Virus record (IMG/VR): IMGVR_UViG_3300035681_001763
Coordinates: 1 to 26,718 of that record
DNA: 26,718 nt
Source of the DNA: a virus
Direction: 5' to 3' (one strand)
A program made the position numbers and the translations under genes. Below are positions 1-9,200 of this stretch, piece after piece. The notes under the pieces are model-generated. The model was not told where the DNA came from. It made no database searches and saw only the letters and a list, made by a program, of their open reading frames with translations. Within the stretch, counting starts at the first letter, position 1. The number at the start of each line of letters is the position of its first letter.

Positions 1-114
1 CCAGATGCTCCGCAAATAGCTTGTACTTTACTGCAATTAACCGATAATGGTTTAACTTGGAGTATTCAAGTTAAACAAGATCAAGGACAGCAAGAGGTTT
101 ATATTTATGAGTGA
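1..114 (+). CDS. 3' end of an upstream gene, partial
   Basis: The first 37 codons read open from the window edge to a TGA at 112-114. The visible peptide begins PDAPQIACTLLQL and ends VYIYE. No family can be recognised from so short a tail. The stop overlaps the ATG at 107 of the next small ORF (ATGAGTGA arrangement), which is typical of tightly packed phage operons and suggests translational coupling. Presumed to belong to the same late or structural operon as the genes that follow. Confidence 0.55.
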   Translation, partial: PDAPQIACTLLQLTDNGLTWSIQVKQDQGQQEVYIYE

Positions 115-262
115 TATTAAAGACGGTTTTTTATTAGATGATTCTCACTTAAAGGGTAATGTTTTTGGGGGATTAATAACAAATGAAACTGCTGCCCCTA
201 GCAAGATTAAAGGGAAGAATCGAAGCAAGGACGGACTTCCAGAATCAAACCCTAAAGTGTAA
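107..262 (+). CDS. small overlapping ORF, 51 residues, hypothetical
   Basis: ATG at 107 overlaps the stop of the previous gene and is preceded by an AGAGG ribosome-binding-like stretch at about 93-97. The product begins MSDIKDGFLLDDSHLKGN and ends at TAA 260-262. It overlaps the first 80 bases of the 183-854 gene in another frame. The start arrangement favours a real gene, but the long overlap with the next start argues for caution: only one of the two start regions may be used. No recognisable domain. Confidence 0.35.
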   Translation: MSDIKDGFLLDDSHLKGNVFGGLITNETAAPSKIKGKNRSKDGLPESNPKV

Positions 263-854
263 AAAAACTAATTATCAATGTGGTGATGCTTGTATTCCCA
301 GAATCAAAAAATGTCGTCTTAGCGAAAAGCAATTAGAAAAGATTGTTCATCGCTACGAAGATAAAATTAAAGATTTACCAACGGAGAAAGCACTAATTAT
401 TGATGATAAAGGTAGGGTAATTTTAGATAAGGGAGGCGATCGCACTTCAGTTAATTTAACAGTAGATGATTTATTGAAAATGCGAGGCTCAATTGTTACT
501 CACAATCATCCTAATTTGGGATGGAGTAGGAATGATGCTAGAAGCAAAGGTTTAAGCTTTTCCTCCGCCGATATTCAAGTTGCTTGTATCACTAATTGCA
601 AAGAAATGAGAGCCGTTAGCAATGGTTATCGGCACTCTATCAAACCTCCTCCATCTGGTTGGGATGAAAAGTTGTGGAGCGATCGCATTAAACCAGCTTA
701 CGAAAAGTACGAAGGTGAGGTTTATAAAGAATTTGCTACCAAAATCATTACAGGCAGGATGAGAATAGATGTGGCAGAGGGTGATTATCACCACGAAGTT
801 ATTAAAAGAACGGCTAAAGATTTAGGAATGACTTATAAGCGAGAGGAAATTTAA
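183..854 (+). CDS. JAMM/JAB-like protein with N-terminal four-Cys motif
   Basis: The 223-residue product has two visible parts. Residues 26-44 hold a four-cysteine motif (C26, C33, C37, C44; C-x6-C-G-x2-C-x6-C, ending in a basic residue), the same motif found in the next two genes. Residues about 65-135 contain THNHP (H107, H109) followed by a Ser-x-x-Asp (S127 to D130), the order of zinc ligands in JAMM/MPN metalloproteases (HxH...SxxD). The family cleaves isopeptide or peptide bonds; in phages such domains occur on morphogenesis or injected proteins. The substrate is unknown. An in-frame stop at 177-179 fixes the start at or after 183, with GGGGGA upstream. One base separates it from the next gene. 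The protease assignment is an inference from the motif alone. Confidence 0.6.
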   Translation: MKLLPLARLKGRIEARTDFQNQTLKCKKTNYQCGDACIPRIKKCRLSEKQLEKIVHRYEDKIKDLPTEKALIIDDKGRVILDKGGDRTSVNLTVDDLLKMRGSIVTHNHPNLGWSRNDARSKGLSFSSADIQVACITNCKEMRAVSNGYRHSIKPPPSGWDEKLWSDRIKPAYEKYEGEVYKEFATKIITGRMRIDVAEGDYHHEVIKRTAKDLGMTYKREEI

Positions 855-855
855 A

Positions 856-1977
856 ATGTTTGATACTGAACACTTTGACTCTGAAACAACTGATGTTTTA
901 ACTGAGATCGGCAAAGTTTATGCAGATGAATTTGATGCACCAGTAACTATTCTGACAGCATCATTAAGTGAAGACATGATCGTTGGTCAGTTAATGAGTG
1001 GCGGCGACATCTACAATTATGCTGCTGATGGCAATGAAATAGGATTTAATTACTCTCCAGAGGATTCAGAAGAAATCAATGAATATGCTAGAGGCTTTTT
1101 AGAAAGTGGTTATGGCATTAAAACTGACAGCATGGATAGTCCCTGCGAATATGCTTTTGGCTTTGTGAGATTAGATGCACAAGTCAAGTGTAAAAAAGGT
1201 GGCGTAGCTTGCGGAAAAGTTTGCTTACCCAAGGGTGCTAAATGTAAAAAATATAACGGCACTGGCAATGCTGGTGCGATGAGACAAGCTGCGGGTAGAT
1301 TAAAGTCTCCTGGTGGTGTTGCGGCTGGTGTTGGTGCTGGTTTAGTTGGCGCGGCTACTGTAGCTGGTGCTGGTGGAGTTGCGTACTTAAACAGAAACGA
1401 GTTGGGACGTGGAGCGAAAGCTATAGGCAGTCGCTTGAAACAGGCAGCGAAGGAAGGAAAGGAAGAATTTACAAAAGGTACTGACATAGCCAAAGCAGCT
1501 TTAAAAGCAGGAGGAGAAGGAGTAAAAGGTGTACGCGCCGCAGAAGAACAGTCGAGAAAAGTAAGAGAATCCCTTGGAGGAAAAATATCAAGAAAAGAAG
1601 AATACGAAAACAGAAGGAATATGGCGGGCGTTATTGGAACAACAAGAGGGGCTTCGTTAGGAGCTGCCGCGGGTGCTGTTAAAGCTGGTACTCAAAATGC
1701 TGTTAGTGCTATTGGAAGTAACTTGAAGCTTGCTGGAAAAGATATCAAGATGACAGCTTCAAACGTTGCAAAAAATACTGGCAGACAAGCTAAAAAATTA
1801 CTTGGAAAGAATAAGCCAAAATCAGAAATATCTCCATCTTCTAAGGAAAAATCAAAATCAACAGAAGATCCAGAATCATTTCCTGTAGAGCAGACAGCAA
1901 AAGCTATTGTTGCAACAAATCAAGTTGCTGCTGAAACGAAACGAGGTCGAGGTCGTCCTAAAAAAGTAACAGAATAA
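856..1977 (+). CDS. hypothetical protein with four-Cys motif, hydrophobic Gly/Ala segment and AT-hook
   Basis: A 373-residue protein of unknown function. Residues 1-110 form an acidic domain. A four-cysteine motif follows (C112, C119, C123, C130). A Gly/Ala/Val-rich hydrophobic segment at about 153-178 could cross or insert into a membrane, and a second Gly/Ala-rich patch lies near 255-285. The rest is Lys/Glu-rich and probably helical. The C-terminus carries KRGRGRPKK (362-370), a good AT-hook for minor-groove DNA binding. Its ATG lies one base after the upstream stop, and it sits before two large virion-type genes, so it is probably in the same operon. A virion or DNA-injection role is plausible but unproven. 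Confidence 0.6.
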   Translation: MFDTEHFDSETTDVLTEIGKVYADEFDAPVTILTASLSEDMIVGQLMSGGDIYNYAADGNEIGFNYSPEDSEEINEYARGFLESGYGIKTDSMDSPCEYAFGFVRLDAQVKCKKGGVACGKVCLPKGAKCKKYNGTGNAGAMRQAAGRLKSPGGVAAGVGAGLVGAATVAGAGGVAYLNRNELGRGAKAIGSRLKQAAKEGKEEFTKGTDIAKAALKAGGEGVKGVRAAEEQSRKVRESLGGKISRKEEYENRRNMAGVIGTTRGASLGAAAGAVKAGTQNAVSAIGSNLKLAGKDIKMTASNVAKNTGRQAKKLLGKNKPKSEISPSSKEKSKSTEDPESFPVEQTAKAIVATNQVAAETKRGRGRPKKVTE

Positions 1978-2000
1978 AAATACATTTAAGGAAGGATAAT

Positions 2001-5000
2001 ATGGCGATCGCAAACAACAGCAAGTATCGAAAAGAAGTCTTTGATGCCGTATGTAGAAAGGGTAAAAAATGTGGTGAGATTTGTATTCCCAAAAAATCAA
2101 AATGTAGAGATGGCGAACAGAAACTTTCTCAACCTGAATCGTCCAAATCAAATAATTTTGGAAAAACTGCATTAATCACTGCTGCTGTGACTGGCGGTGG
2201 GACGGCTCTTGTTGCTGCTGGTACGTTGGGAGCGATCGCTGGCATTCAAAAAGTAAAGCAAGATTACATCAAGGGATTTGCTGAAAGTGGCAAGATAGCA
2301 CTGAAAGAATCAGAGAAAATAAAAGCACCTAAATTACCAGATAACATCAAAACGGCTGTATTTGCGGTTGGTGGATTTGGTACAAAAGATGCTTTTTCTG
2401 AAAGTGTACTGCTTGAAGAAAACATTAAATCTCTTGGGATTAAAAATCTTTATTCAGAGCCAATTGAATACAAGGACTTTAACGTAGCTAATAATCCTGC
2501 AAAAGATGGTGCAGCAAAAGCGGCTACTGAAGCTTTGAATCTGTTTCTAAAAACAACGACACAGAAAAAATACAATCCGGTAGCCAGACAATTAGCCGCT
2601 AAATTATTGGCATACAAAAAAGCCAACCCGAATGTTGATTTTCAATTAATAGGACATTCCGGGGGTGGTTTAACAGTTCAGGAAACTAATGAAATTCTCC
2701 ACACGTTGGGGATAAAAACCAAAACCACCGCTATTGGTTCTCCTGACGTGGGCATCATTCCTGGTAACGGTGATGTCGCCACTGCTGCATCAGACCAAGA
2801 TTATATTGTCAATGGGGCAGGTGGTGGTAAAGCTGTTAACAGAAAATCGTTTAACAAAGTAACAGAACACGGGCAAAACGCATATTTTGAAGATGCTGAC
2901 TTCAGGAAATTTGTTAAAGACAGACTAGCTACTCCAGTCCGACAGGACAGGATGGATAAAGCTAATTGCAAAGTTGGTAAAGAATGTGGTGATATTTGTA
3001 TTCCTAAAAAGTCTGTTTGTAGAGAGAGTCAATCTGCAAGCCTAAAAACTCCGGACGGAAAAGTTGCATTAGGGGCAACTGGAGCGATCGCTGCTGGGTT
3101 AGGTGTATCCGTCGGGACAATCATGGTTGCGAGGGAAAGATACCGCAGAAACTTACCTGAGTCAGTCAACATGGCAAGGGAGAAGGCGGATAAGATTGAC
3201 CCCAAGACTCTCAAGAACTTTGACGACAAGGAACAAATAACCCTCTTCCAGACTGGCTTCACTGGTGCTGGTGGCAATGTTCGGCGAATCGCTTATGAAC
3301 AGGGCGCAGAAAGAGTTGTTAAAAAAATGCTCCCTTCTCATGGTGTGGTAGTACGAGAAAATAAAGATTTTAATATTCCTCAAACAGTTGCCGATCCTGA
3401 CGCTAATTTAAGACCTGGAGATCCTGGATTTTATGGAACAGTGACTATCAAGAGTTCGACGCAATTCTTAGGAAATGCCATTAAAAAAACAGCATCTACA
3501 TTTTTTGCTACTGGTAGAAATCCTGAAGCGATAAATTTAGCGGCAGAAGCTTATGCTTATCATAAGAAATATCCTAAAAAATCCATTAATATTATTGGAC
3601 ATTCTGCTGGTGGAATAATTGCTCCTGAAGCAGCGAACATTCTCAAGGAAATGAAAGTTCCCACTAAAGTAGTAAATATTGGCGGTCCCGACTTTGGCGT
3701 AATTGATTATCCTGATTACAAAGCTTTTGCATCTCGAAAAGATCCTATTACTGGTATTTTTCCAAACCCCAAAGCAACTTATGTGAATGAAGTTGGCAAT
3801 CATAACTATGAGTCATATCTAACTAATCTCCAAGTCAGAAAAGAAGTATTAGATTTCTTTGAAACAAAACCAAAAAATGATTCATGTATAGAAGAGAGAG
3901 ATTTAATCTTAAAAAAGTCCTTGTCTGGAGTTGGACGGTTTGATGCAGCTAATTCCAGTAAAGATTTAGTCATCAAACAGTTTAGTATTTTACTTAGTCG
4001 AGCTTGTAATAAGCAGATAGGTAAAATAGTTAATATCAAATCTTCTCCAAATGGGGAAATAACAGGCTTATTTACTCTTGAAAATAAGCCTTTCAAATTT
4101 ACATTTAAAGATGGAAATTTAACTTACCAATCTACAACAAAACGTTCTGACAGTATTTACATTTATTATGATGCTGTTCCCAAAAAAGGCATATTAAAGG
4201 GCAAAAGAAAACGCTGCAAAGTTGGTATTTCTTGCGGTTCTACTTGTATTGAAAAAGATAATGTTTGTAAATTAAAAATCTCTGAGTTAGCAAAACCATC
4301 AGAATTATTGCAACTCAATCAAGCGATCGCTCGATTCAAGTTAGAAGAAAATACTCAACAGATTAATCCAGAACCTAAAAAAGAAGAGGATTATATTATT
4401 AATCCTGAAACTGGCAATAATTACACTATTCGAGAATTAAGAAAAGTTGCGTCTAGTAAAGGTGTAGTTGGTTATGGTTCTATGCCAATAGATGAGATGA
4501 GGTCTGCTATTAAGTTAGCAGATAGAAACCCAGAATCAGCGCAGAGAATTGTATCTGGTGTAGCGAGAAAACGTAGCTTGGGTACGAGAGCGATCGCTGT
4601 TTCCGGTTTATCTGGTAGAAATAAGAATCAGCGTGAGGCAAAACAAAAGCTCAAAGATGTCGTTGTTAATACCAAGAGACTGGAAGCACTCATTAAATTT
4701 GCTGGTTCAGCCCCAATCGCGTGGACTGCGGGTGCTGTGGGAGCATTTTTGCTAGGGACAAGTATTAGAACCTATGAACAGACCAAAGGAAAATACCGTG
4801 AAGGGTTTGATGAATCTGCCAAATTAGCAGAAGAAAGAGCCGTTAAACTTAGCTTGACTCATATTCCCCAGGATAATATTACTTTTGCTGTCGGCTCAGG
4901 AAAGGGATATGGAGCAGAAGAAATAAAAGACTTGCTACAGAGAAAAGGGTCTGATTTGAGTGACGGCGATCGCTGGCTTACTCGAAATAACTATGTAATC

Positions 5001-6191
5001 CCATTCAACCTACAAGAAACAGGTATTAACAAAAAATCCAATGAAACTGGTAGTGGGGATGAAATTCTTGATGGAATGAAAAACTACCTACAAACATTTA
5101 CGAGAGGAAGCAATCAAGATGCGATTGACTTAGCGGCTAATTTGTACGCTTATGGAATACAAAGGAAAATTACCAATCCCACTGAACTTAAAAATAAATA
5201 TAAAAAGATAAATGTTGTAGCGCATGGAATGGGTGGACAAACCACAAAAGAAGCATTGGAATTGCTGTCTCGGATGGACATAAAAGGTAGTCCAACAGGG
5301 AAGGAAATTCTCAAGCAAGTTAATGTCGTCAACTTAGGAACTCCCCATTTTGGATTTGCGGAAAATTTAACTAGAAGACAACGGACAATTATCAGTCCTC
5401 AAGATCCGGTATCAAGTATCCCTAGTATTGGTGGCGGGGCTAGAAAGCAATGGATTAGCTCAGTAAAAGGACACTCAGCAAAAGACTATCTTGAAGATGA
5501 AAGAGTTAGAAATGCTATCAGGGAATCTTTTGGGTACTACGAAGGTGGACTTGATGAATTGACCAGAAGAAGCAAAAAAAGAGCCGCGTCAAAATCAAAA
5601 CCAAAAAGAACAGATGCTTATGAAATTCAGAGAGAATCAAGCTTAAAAGATATTATTTCTGGTGATCAAAATTCAGATTCGGATGTTAAACTCGATTTCC
5701 TTGGTGGGTGTTCAGGAGGCAATAAACGCTGTGGTGATATTTGTTTACCTCCTGAAAAACAGTGCCGATTAAATTACTCCTCAAACCCACAGGAATACAG
5801 TAGAAAAAGATTACTTGCAAGGGCTGGGAAGGGTTCTATTGCAAGAGCTTCTAGAAGTTTAGGACAAAATGCAGAAAGAACATTATTAAAAGCAAATAAT
5901 TTAGTTGATGGAATAGTAAATAGAAATAAAACAATTAGGCAGAAAATCGAAAAAGCAGCAGTAAATACAGTTGCACCGTTAGCTATTGATCTAGGACTCG
6001 GACCGATAAGCCAAAAGCTGAAGGAAGAACCCATAGAGAAAAAATTAAAAGGAGTAGATAAAGCACTGGTTAAGCTCCAGGAAGAAAAAGATATTGCCTC
6101 TAATCAATTGAAAGAAAAACTTAGTTCCGGGCAAGAGAAAATTCGTAATTTCGTTCAATCAAGAATCAAGAAAAAGACGATTAACAAATAA
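2001..6191 (+). CDS. tandem triple lipase-like alpha/beta-hydrolase protein with four Cys motifs
   Basis: A 1396-residue protein built from a repeated module: four-Cys motif, hydrophobic segment, then a lipase-like domain. Cys motifs start at C18, C323, C739 and C1237. Hydrophobic segments lie near 55-85, 350-375 and 900-925. The putative triads line up well: module 1 S220 (GHSGGG), D267, H290; module 2 S535 (GHSAGG), D581, H601; module 3 has Gly at 1076 (AHGMGG) where Ser is expected, with D1135 and H1158 retained. The order and spacing resemble class-3 lipases. Modules 1 and 2 may hydrolyse lipids or esters; module 3 is probably inactive. The last 130 residues look coiled-coil. GGAAGGA at 1989-1995 is a good ribosome-binding site. 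A membrane-active virion component is an inference. Confidence 0.7.
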   Translation: MAIANNSKYRKEVFDAVCRKGKKCGEICIPKKSKCRDGEQKLSQPESSKSNNFGKTALITAAVTGGGTALVAAGTLGAIAGIQKVKQDYIKGFAESGKIALKESEKIKAPKLPDNIKTAVFAVGGFGTKDAFSESVLLEENIKSLGIKNLYSEPIEYKDFNVANNPAKDGAAKAATEALNLFLKTTTQKKYNPVARQLAAKLLAYKKANPNVDFQLIGHSGGGLTVQETNEILHTLGIKTKTTAIGSPDVGIIPGNGDVATAASDQDYIVNGAGGGKAVNRKSFNKVTEHGQNAYFEDADFRKFVKDRLATPVRQDRMDKANCKVGKECGDICIPKKSVCRESQSASLKTPDGKVALGATGAIAAGLGVSVGTIMVARERYRRNLPESVNMAREKADKIDPKTLKNFDDKEQITLFQTGFTGAGGNVRRIAYEQGAERVVKKMLPSHGVVVRENKDFNIPQTVADPDANLRPGDPGFYGTVTIKSSTQFLGNAIKKTASTFFATGRNPEAINLAAEAYAYHKKYPKKSINIIGHSAGGIIAPEAANILKEMKVPTKVVNIGGPDFGVIDYPDYKAFASRKDPITGIFPNPKATYVNEVGNHNYESYLTNLQVRKEVLDFFETKPKNDSCIEERDLILKKSLSGVGRFDAANSSKDLVIKQFSILLSRACNKQIGKIVNIKSSPNGEITGLFTLENKPFKFTFKDGNLTYQSTTKRSDSIYIYYDAVPKKGILKGKRKRCKVGISCGSTCIEKDNVCKLKISELAKPSELLQLNQAIARFKLEENTQQINPEPKKEEDYIINPETGNNYTIRELRKVASSKGVVGYGSMPIDEMRSAIKLADRNPESAQRIVSGVARKRSLGTRAIAVSGLSGRNKNQREAKQKLKDVVVNTKRLEALIKFAGSAPIAWTAGAVGAFLLGTSIRTYEQTKGKYREGFDESAKLAEERAVKLSLTHIPQDNITFAVGSGKGYGAEEIKDLLQRKGSDLSDGDRWLTRNNYVIPFNLQETGINKKSNETGSGDEILDGMKNYLQTFTRGSNQDAIDLAANLYAYGIQRKITNPTELKNKYKKINVVAHGMGGQTTKEALELLSRMDIKGSPTGKEILKQVNVVNLGTPHFGFAENLTRRQRTIISPQDPVSSIPSIGGGARKQWISSVKGHSAKDYLEDERVRNAIRESFGYYEGGLDELTRRSKKRAASKSKPKRTDAYEIQRESSLKDIISGDQNSDSDVKLDFLGGCSGGNKRCGDICLPPEKQCRLNYSSNPQEYSRKRLLARAGKGSIARASRSLGQNAERTLLKANNLVDGIVNRNKTIRQKIEKAAVNTVAPLAIDLGLGPISQKLKEEPIEKKLKGVDKALVKLQEEKDIASNQLKEKLSSGQEKIRNFVQSRIKKKTINK

Positions 6192-6207
6192 ATAAAGCGG
6201 TGGAAAT

Positions 6208-9200
6208 ATGGCAATCAACCCAGGTAATACATCATCTAATGCTGTAGAGATTAATATTCAGGCTAAAGATAATGCAACGAATACTATCAAGGGTACACAA
6301 GTTGCGATCGCTAAACTCAAGGATGAATCAAATCTTTTAGCAAAATCATTGTCTGTCACCAGTAATTCACTGGCAACTGTCAGCACTGTAGCGATCGCCA
6401 CAGGAGCTAAATTAGGAGACGTAGCGACTGGGATTGCTGGCGTAGGCAATGCTACTGTATCAGCAATTACTCGCGGTATTGCAACTCTTGGCAGTTTAGC
6501 CACTGTAGTTGGCTCTGTCAGAGAATCGCTTAATAGTCCAGTTGTAACCAGCGTTTTCTCTGTTATTAGTGCTGAGGCAGAAGCCGCATTAAATAGCGCG
6601 ACTTCATTAAGTGATGTCCTGCGAACAATTACACCTGTTGCTACTGCTTTTGGAGAAGGTTTTACCCAAAAATTATTTAATTTAGATACTCGATCTACAT
6701 CACAAAAAGTAAACGATAGCATTATTCAAATTGCTGACAATGCTAGAAATTCAGCCATAACATCTATCAAGGGATTATTTAAAGCATCTACTCCTGAATT
6801 AACTTTTAATGATCAACTTCTAAAGTTTATTGGTATTGATTCTGATAATGCAAAGGCTACTCGGAAAGCACAGCAAGCAGTAGGTGAACTCAGTGATTCA
6901 ATTATTGGATTCTTTACAGTCTTAGACAGAGAAGTGTCCACTATTGTCACAGATACAGGTTTCGAGAAAGTATTTGCAGACGTAAAAACAAGGGATATAT
7001 TTAAACCGATAATTGCTCAAACGGGAATTGTTGGCGCATTGCCAAACGCTATCAAAGATTCTTTGTCAGTGCCTTTAGACAGGGAAATTGGGGCATTTAC
7101 ATCAAACTTTATTAATAGTTTAGGAAAAGGTGTTTCTTCAAATAAAAACTCTTCTCTAATCAAGGTATCTTTCAACGATTTATTGCAAAATTCATTCACT
7201 GATGCGATCGCTATTTCTTACGGGAGAAGAATTGGTACACAGATTGAATCTGTTTTTGGTTCAGTCCAAAAAGTAACTAATTCTGTAAGTAGCAAAGCAG
7301 GAGCATTGTTGGCTAGTCGCATTTTTGATGGAGTAGACGAGAATCGGGCTAAACGCGCAAAATCAATTATTGGTGATTTAACCGATGGATTAAGTGGGAA
7401 ATTCATAACAGCCGCAGGAGGCGATGGTGGGGGATTAATTAATAGATTACTATTAGGAACTGCTGGGAAGGTAGTAGATAGCAGTTTATCTAGCCTTTTG
7501 GGATTTGGTATTAATAGAGCAATTAATACTGTCCAGAGAGATATAGAGGGGCGTGGTTCTGTCGTGATCGCCTCCGCATTTGGCAAACTATTTGGCTCGT
7601 CAAAAATTGGTGAGGCTGTTTCTACGTCTTTGCTTGAGTCTGGTTTATCCAAGCAAATATTTAATTATTTTGCTAGTTTTTTGAACCCAACGATATTAGT
7701 TGAACGGCTCAAGGGCTTATCCGGTGGACTAGCCAAATTAAAGGATGGATTTACTAGCGCAAACTCAGCGATTGATTCAACTTCCATCAATGTCTTAGTT
7801 AAACTTCAAAATATTGTAATTTCTATCCCTAGTAAATTAGCACAGATTCAACCGGGAATTTCTAGTTTATTAACTACATTAGGGCAAGGACTCACTAGCA
7901 TTGATGTCAAGATAATTGGAATCTTTGAAGCAATCAACAAAGCCGTATCTTTTGCTGCTAACGGTTCAGTTGGCTTGCTGTCAAATGTGAGTAAGTTCCT
8001 GGACTCTCTAAAAGCAAGTAGTTCATCTACTGGAATTGCCGGATTTATCACAAGTCTGCAAAAGGGAATAGAAAAAGCAATTCAAGCAATAGGATTTCTA
8101 CAACAAAAAATTAGGTCAATCTCAGATATTGGACTTTTGAATGTTTTAGGGGGTACGGAAAACTTACAATACTTCCTTTTAGAAATTGATGATTTTACCC
8201 AGAATATTGGACCGAGAACACAAGCTTTAATAACTAATATATTTAATTCTGCAACTACAAGAATTGGTGGTTTATCCAGTGGTATTCAAAATTTAATTAG
8301 CAATGTAATACTGGGATTGGATAACCTAAAACAAGGTATTCCAGGCTTTACAGAAGGTTTATTCAAAGGGATTAAATCTGGCTCAGATGGTGTTTTTACA
8401 CTTATTGATAGATTACGAATTAACTTGGTAGTTGCACTGCAAAGTGCTTCTAACGGGAAAGGAGGCTTTTTAGACTCACTAGCGGATAGTATTGCTGGGG
8501 CTAGAGTCCCAATCAGGGATTTTCAAGCATCAATAAATTCAGCGATCGCTTCTTCTAAAAATTTCGCAGATACATTAGGTGGCAACCTTTCATCCACGAT
8601 TACTAAACTACAGGGAAATCTTGTCGCTGGACAAATGCAAGTCGAGAAGTTTGGGCGATCGCTCCAAGACTCATTCTCTAATGTACTACGGAAAATTATT
8701 GGCGGCGCTCCTGATGTTATCCCTAACATTGTTATTGGTATTTACGACGGGTTGGGGAGAGTATTAGATAGTGTCGTGCAAAACGGCGTTATTAGTGACG
8801 GACTAAAGAATCAGTTTTATGAATTTGTAGATACAGCCCGTTCAGCCATTAATGAAGCCATCCCTATAATCCAATCAATTACACCATATTTAATTAAGCA
8901 AGGGGAAAGGCTAAGAGAATTTTTAAAGCAGAATTTAGGTAATATCGCTGAAGTCGCTGGTGGTGCTTTTGCTAAAATATTTCCTGCAATTAAAGGATTA
9001 TTCGATGGGGCAGGAACAGGATTTCTTGCCCCTTTCACTAGAGCAATTAAAGGACTATTCCTAGAAACTGCACAACAATCAGCCCGTTCTTTTGCCTCTG
9101 GCTTTATCGGTGAAGTATTTAACAGAATTGCGCCAGGGTTAGATATGCTGGACAAGGCTGTGATGAATGTTTTTAGCAGCCTTCGCTCTGTTGCTAGTCG

